Source: Chloroflexota bacterium
Lineage (GTDB): Bacteria; Chloroflexota; Dormibacteria; Dormibacterales; Dormibacteraceae
Length of the DNA: 6,044 nt
Assembly: GCA_005880345.1 (NCBI GenBank)
Contig: VBGE01000116.1
Location: forward strand, 1-6,044
Direction of reading: 5' to 3'
Positions 1-6,044 of the stretch are shown piece by piece (within the stretch, counting starts at the first letter, position 1; every line of letters starts with the position of its first letter). A program made the position numbers and the translations under genes. The notes beneath the pieces are model-generated. The model worked only from the letters and a program-made list of their open reading frames with translations. It had not been told where the DNA came from and ran no database searches.

Positions 1-92
1 CGGAGGCCGATGATCAGGTTCTTCGCGTGCGAGGAAGACCTTTCAGACGAGTCGCCCGACGTGCCGGTGCCGGATGAGGTCGCCACCGGCAA
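1..92 (-). CDS. Possible 5' end of a small or cut-off gene, function unknown
   Basis: From about 110 down to the left edge, the third position of one codon phase is almost always G or C, which suggests coding. On the minus strand this phase has a TTG start at 92-90 with an AGGAAGG ribosome site at 104-98, 5 bases upstream. The product starts with a Ser/Thr/Gly-rich stretch and then a hydrophobic NLIIGL as the sequence runs out. Two ATG codons at 110 and 107 are alternatives but have no ribosome site. The plus strand is equally open in a frame sharing the same third positions: GGAGG at 2-6, ATG at 10, stop TAG at 130-132, ending [13 protein letters not shown]. Base phasing cannot tell the strands apart. 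I favour minus because of the better-spaced ribosome site and the shared direction with the operon, but weakly. No family is recognised. Confidence 0.3.
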   Translation of the reverse strand, partial: MPVATSSGTGTSGDSSERSSSHAKNLIIGL

Positions 93-121
93 AGAGCCCT
101 TCCTCATCATCGGCGCGATAG

Positions 122-140
122 CGGGCGGCTAGACCGCCCG
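122..140. terminator. GC-rich hairpin downstream of the sortase gene
   Basis: CGGGCGG at 122-128 pairs perfectly with CCGCCCG at 134-140 around a 5-base loop (129-133), centred about 49 bases after the sortase stop. Neither side is followed by a T-run, so it is not a classical intrinsic terminator. High-GC bacteria do use hairpins lacking a U-tract, and the palindrome could work for both strands. If the plus-strand reading frame is real, its TAG at 130-132 falls in the loop. Termination is an inference from position and stem strength. Confidence 0.4.
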
Positions 141-179
141 GCCCGAAGAGCCAGTACAGAAACCACAGCTGCAGCACCA

Positions 180-797
180 CTAGGTGTACCCCGGGCGGAG
201 CGGCACCGGCCACACCTGCTCGGAGTGGATCACGTACCGCTGGGTGGCGAATGCCCCTGCCCACAGGGGCCAGCAGGTTGTCAGGGTCAGGTGGTAGCCG
301 TTCTGGTCGGTGACGAGCGCGGTCCGGTTGTCGGGATTCACGATCTCCTCATCCGTGACTCGGTAGCGGTACACCCCATACCTGGTTTCGAGGTCGATCT
401 CGTCGCCTTTGGTCAGCTGCGGGAAGTTGATCCAGTACACGTTGTGCGCGGCCACCCCGACGGTGCCGGGATCCCCCGGCCAGCGAGTCGTCGGATAGTG
501 GCCCGGACCCGCGTAGAGCACGCCGCTGTCGACGCCTTCCTTGATCGCGGCGAAATAGTCGAGCTTGGGGATGCGGATCGCAAAGTCTATGCCGTCCACC
601 GGGCGCTTCTGGCCGGCGTCGACCACCCGGGGCGCCGAGTGGGCGGCTGGGGCCTGGTAGCGCCACACATCGTTGAGCCGCTGTTGTTGCGAGACCCCGT
701 GCCACATCCCGTAGCCGAAGTTGCCGAGCAGCGCGATGCCCGCGATCAGGCACAGGGCCCACACGGCCGTCAAAGGCTGTACCCAGCGGGTGGGCAT
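180..797 (-). CDS. Sortase family cysteine transpeptidase, membrane anchored
   Basis: Predicted sortase of 205 residues, acting outside the membrane to cleave a sorting motif in a secreted protein and join it to the cell wall or to another protein. One hydrophobic segment at about 8-30, preceded by Arg4, gives an N-in, C-out signal anchor; a linker of about 40 residues leads to the beta-barrel from about 68. The three active-site residues are all present: His118 in GVAAHN, Cys175 in LTLTTCWP and Arg187 in ATQRYVI. GPGHYPTT at 97-104 and WPGDPGTVGVA at 106-116 are also typical. The TLTTC signature and single N-terminal anchor suggest the class D/E/F range; the exact class is not certain. ATG at 797 is the only sensible start; its ribosome site is weak (AGAAG). 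It lies 27 bases after the receiver-kinase stop, on the same strand, so co-transcription is likely. No sortase substrate is visible in the window. Confidence 0.9.
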   Translation of the reverse strand: MPTRWVQPLTAVWALCLIAGIALLGNFGYGMWHGVSQQQRLNDVWRYQAPAAHSAPRVVDAGQKRPVDGIDFAIRIPKLDYFAAIKEGVDSGVLYAGPGHYPTTRWPGDPGTVGVAAHNVYWINFPQLTKGDEIDLETRYGVYRYRVTDEEIVNPDNRTALVTDQNGYHLTLTTCWPLWAGAFATQRYVIHSEQVWPVPLRPGYT

Positions 798-810
798 CTT
801 GCTTCTAGAA

Positions 811-824
811 CGCCCGACAGGGCG
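811..824 (-). other. Short intercistronic hairpin between receiver-kinase and sortase
   Basis: CGCCC at 811-815 pairs with GGGCG at 820-824 around a 4-base loop, starting directly after the kinase TAG and ending 13 bases before the sortase ATG. On the transcript the stem can extend by one G-U and one A-U pair. There is no T-run, so it is more likely an RNA stability or attenuation element than a terminator, or it may be chance in a GC-rich sequence. Confidence 0.25.
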
Positions 825-2000
825 CTAAAGGATGAAGTAGAAGGTCGCTCCCTCTCCGAGGGCCCCTTCGGCCCAGATCCGCCCTCCGTGGCGATTGACG
901 ATGCGGCGGGCCGTGGCCAGGCCGATGCCTGCGCCGGGGTAGTCGCTCTGGCTGTGCAGGCGCTGAAATGCACCGAAAAGGCGGTGCGCCTCGATCATGT
1001 CGAAGCCGGCCCCATTGTCCTTGACGAATATTCGAGTCTCACCGTCCACGACCTCGCGGCCGATCGTGATCTTCGGCGAGCGCTTGCCGCCGGTGAACTT
1101 CCAGGCGTTGTTGATCAGGTTGCCCATGAGGATCCGCACCAGGCGCTGGTCACCGGAGGCGGTGACTTCCGGGGCGATCTTGACCTCCACGTTGTGGTCG
1201 GGACTCTCGGCCCTGAGCTCGTCCACCAGCTGGCGCGACAGCGCGCTGACGTCTACGTTTTCGCGCTTGATCTCGCCGCTGGTCAGGCGGAAGAGCATCT
1301 GCAGGCCGTCGAAGACCGAGGTCATGCGGCGGCTCGCCTCGCGCATCTTCTGCAAGTACTCGGTCGCGCCGGCATCGAGCCGCTTGCCGTACTTCTCGAG
1401 CAGCTTCTCGCTCAGGTCGTCAAACGCCACCAGTGGTCCTCGGAGGTCGTGCGAGACGGAGTAGCTGAACGCCTCCAGCTCGCGGTTGATCGCTGTCAGC
1501 GCGATGGTGCGCTCCTCGACCAGCGTCTCGAGCTGCGTCCGGTAGCGGCGCAGCTCCTGCTGGGCGCGATACAGCTCGATGAACACAGTCACTTTGGCCC
1601 TGAGGATCGCCGGCACCACCGGCGCGAACACAAAGTCGACTGCGCCGAGGTTGTAGCCGTGGCCCATGTCGGTCTCCGCCTGGTCGAGGGCCGTGACGAA
1701 GATGACCGGTGTTAGCTCAGAGCGTGGCCTCTGCCGGATCAGCTGCGCGGTCTCGAAGCCGTCCATGATCGGCATCCGTACGTCGAGCAGGACGACGGCG
1801 AACTCGTTCCGCAGCAGCTGGCGAAGCGCGTCCGCCCCGGACGACGCCTCGATGACGTTCTCATCGAGCGGCGCGAGGATGGTCCGCAGGGCGAAGCGCT
1901 TCGTCGCATCGTCGTCGACCACGAGCAGGTTGACCTTGGTCTTGGCGGCTGCTGCCGTCGCTGTGTTCTCGGGTGCCTCGCGGCGGGCCCTGGTCACCAT
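825..2000 (-). CDS. Receiver domain-histidine kinase fusion protein
   Basis: Predicted soluble 391-residue signalling protein with an N-terminal receiver and a C-terminal kinase. Receiver about 22-140: acidic cluster Asp29-31, phospho-acceptor Asp73 in LLDVRMPIMDG, Thr103. The usual KP motif is replaced by Ala126-Pro127 (VFAPVVP), so the conserved Lys is missing. A coiled coil at about 142-175 leads to HisKA with His184 in FSYSVSHDLRGPL. The HATPase has NLINNAWKFT at 294-303, DNGAGFD at 328-334 and GAGIGLATARRIV at 356-368, the style seen in phytochrome-like kinases. No membrane or PAS/GAF sensor domain is present, so input probably comes through the receiver. The open frame extends to 2762, but residues upstream of 2000 are a shadow of cheR. 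ATG at 2000 is chosen for its GGAAG ribosome site 5 bases upstream, for ATGGTGA overlapping the cheR stop by 7 bases, and because the receiver fold starts soon after. Stop TAG at 827-825. Confidence 0.93.
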   Translation of the reverse strand: MVTRARREAPENTATAAAAKTKVNLLVVDDDATKRFALRTILAPLDENVIEASSGADALRQLLRNEFAVVLLDVRMPIMDGFETAQLIRQRPRSELTPVIFVTALDQAETDMGHGYNLGAVDFVFAPVVPAILRAKVTVFIELYRAQQELRRYRTQLETLVEERTIALTAINRELEAFSYSVSHDLRGPLVAFDDLSEKLLEKYGKRLDAGATEYLQKMREASRRMTSVFDGLQMLFRLTSGEIKRENVDVSALSRQLVDELRAESPDHNVEVKIAPEVTASGDQRLVRILMGNLINNAWKFTGGKRSPKITIGREVVDGETRIFVKDNGAGFDMIEAHRLFGAFQRLHSQSDYPGAGIGLATARRIVNRHGGRIWAEGALGEGATFYFIL

Positions 2001-2853
2001 CTCATCTTCCGGTACAGGCTGACCCCGTCTCGCACCTGCTCGTAGTGGTCGCGGTCGGGGCAGTAGAGAAGAGATTCGCGCTTGCCCAGCGCCATGAAGC
2101 CGCCGCGCACGAGGCTGTCGTAGAAGAGCCGGTGCGCGCGCTCCTGCAGCGAGGCGCGGAAATAGATGAGGACGTTGGCGCAGAGAATCATGTGGAAGTC
2201 GTTGAACGATCCGTCGCTCACGAGGTTGTGGTGCGCCCAGGTGATGCTGGACTGAAGCCGCCGGTTCAGTCGCGCGCTCCGGCCTGTCACCGTGTAGTGG
2301 CCGGCCAGGGAGCGCCGGCCGCCGGCCAGCTCGTAGGACTCTTCGTAGCGGCGCATCCTCTCCAACGGGTAGGTGCCGAGCCGTGCCACCGCGAGCATGT
2401 CCTCGTTGATGTCCGTGGCATAAAGGCTCGTCCGGTCGAGCAGTCCCTCCTCCTCGAGCACGATCGCCACCGAGTACACCTCCTCGCCTGTTGCGCAGCC
2501 CGCAATCCAGATCCTGGACGACGGGTATGTCCGAAGCAGGGGCAGGACGTCCTCGCGAATCGCGCGGATGAGCTCGGGGTCGCGGAACATGCCGGTCACG
2601 TTGACCCCGACCATGTTCAGGAAGCGTTGCATGCACGCGGCGTCGTGGAGGATTCGGTCCTGGTACGCGGACACGGTCCGCACGCCTTCGCGCGACATCG
2701 CGCTGACGAGCCCGCGCCGGAGCGGGCTCAGGGCGTACTCGCGGAAGTCGTAGCCGTAGCACAGGCGGATGCCTTCGAGGAGAAGGCGAATCTCAATCTC
2801 CTCGAGCTCCGTCCCTGTGCCTTCGATCTGCAGTGCTGTCCCCGAGCTCGACC

Positions 2854-2857
<4 letters not shown>
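1994..2857 (-). CDS. cheR: CheR-type protein-glutamate O-methyltransferase
   Basis: Predicted SAM-dependent methyltransferase of the chemotaxis CheR family, transferring methyl groups to glutamate side chains; about 287 residues, normal for a stand-alone CheR. Numbering from the GTG: N-terminal helical domain from ELEEIEIRLLLEGI (17-30); MFRDP at 90-94, whose Arg92 aligns with the conserved Arg of the family's FFR motif; SAM-binding loop AGCATGEEVYS at 119-129; YATDIN at 146-151 with the acidic Asp149; CANVLIYF at 226-233, where the family usually has CRNV. The open frame continues upstream to 2944, but that part lies inside the kinase gene. GTG at 2857 is chosen because it overlaps the kinase TGA as GTGA and sits just before the conserved N-terminus; no clear Shine-Dalgarno is seen, which suits translational coupling. 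No TPR, PAS or CheB domain is fused to it. The methylation target is unknown: no MCP-type signalling hairpin is encoded in the window. Confidence 0.92.
2006..2010 (-). promoter_or_regulatory. Ribosome binding site deciding the receiver-kinase start
   Basis: GGAAG on the minus strand ends 5 bases before the ATG at 2000-1998, inside the last codons of cheR. It is the main reason for placing the start at 2000 and not at any upstream codon of the longer open frame. Confidence 0.6.

Positions 2858-6044
<3,187 letters not shown>

Noticed and set aside
225..1715. Long plus-strand open frame (496 residues) opposite the sortase and receiver-kinase
   Set aside because: It runs antisense to two well-supported genes, has no recognisable domain, and is the kind of open antisense frame expected in high-GC coding DNA.
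2001..2762. N-terminal extension of the receiver-kinase frame
   Set aside because: It is out of frame with cheR, Arg/Pro-rich and low in structure. The true start at 2000 has a ribosome site and immediately precedes the receiver fold.

Overview
The window is G+C-rich with strongly G/C-biased third codon positions. It is almost fully coding, and every gene that can be called with confidence lies on the minus strand. A membrane-anchored sortase points to a cell with a Gram-positive-like (monoderm) envelope. A high-GC actinobacterium or a Chloroflexota/Dormibacterota-type soil bacterium fits best, but this is an inference from protein style; the window holds no rRNA or other marker gene.

Layout, in the direction of transcription (right to left). 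(1) 6044-2854: the C-terminal 1,060-plus residues of a very large hybrid histidine kinase with tandem 92-residue HAMP repeats, then GAF, coiled coil, HisKA, HATPase and two receiver domains. Its N-terminus lies beyond the right edge. (2) 2857-1994: a stand-alone CheR-type methyltransferase, whose GTG start overlaps the kinase stop by 4 bases. (3) 2000-825: a receiver domain fused to a histidine kinase, whose ATG overlaps the cheR stop by 7 bases. (4) 797-180: a sortase with an N-terminal membrane segment, 27 bases downstream of the second kinase. (5) 140-1: a perfect 7-bp GC hairpin, then a stretch with coding-like base phasing that is cut by the left edge and whose strand cannot be settled.

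The first three genes are translationally coupled and look like one signalling module. The poly-HAMP kinase senses or relays a signal, CheR methylates an unidentified glutamate-bearing target, and the receiver-kinase is a second phosphorelay node. No methyl-accepting receptor, CheA, CheW, CheB, Hpt protein or DNA-binding output regulator is visible, so this is not a complete classical chemotaxis operon. The sortase may be a co-transcribed passenger or a surface-related output; no LPxTG-like substrate is in the window. There is no CRISPR array, tRNA, insertion sequence or phage gene. The most unusual points are the CheR/two-kinase module without a visible methylation target, two substitutions at normally conserved positions (receiver Lys to Ala, CheR Arg to Ala), and the tandem HAMP repeat running exactly into the window edge.
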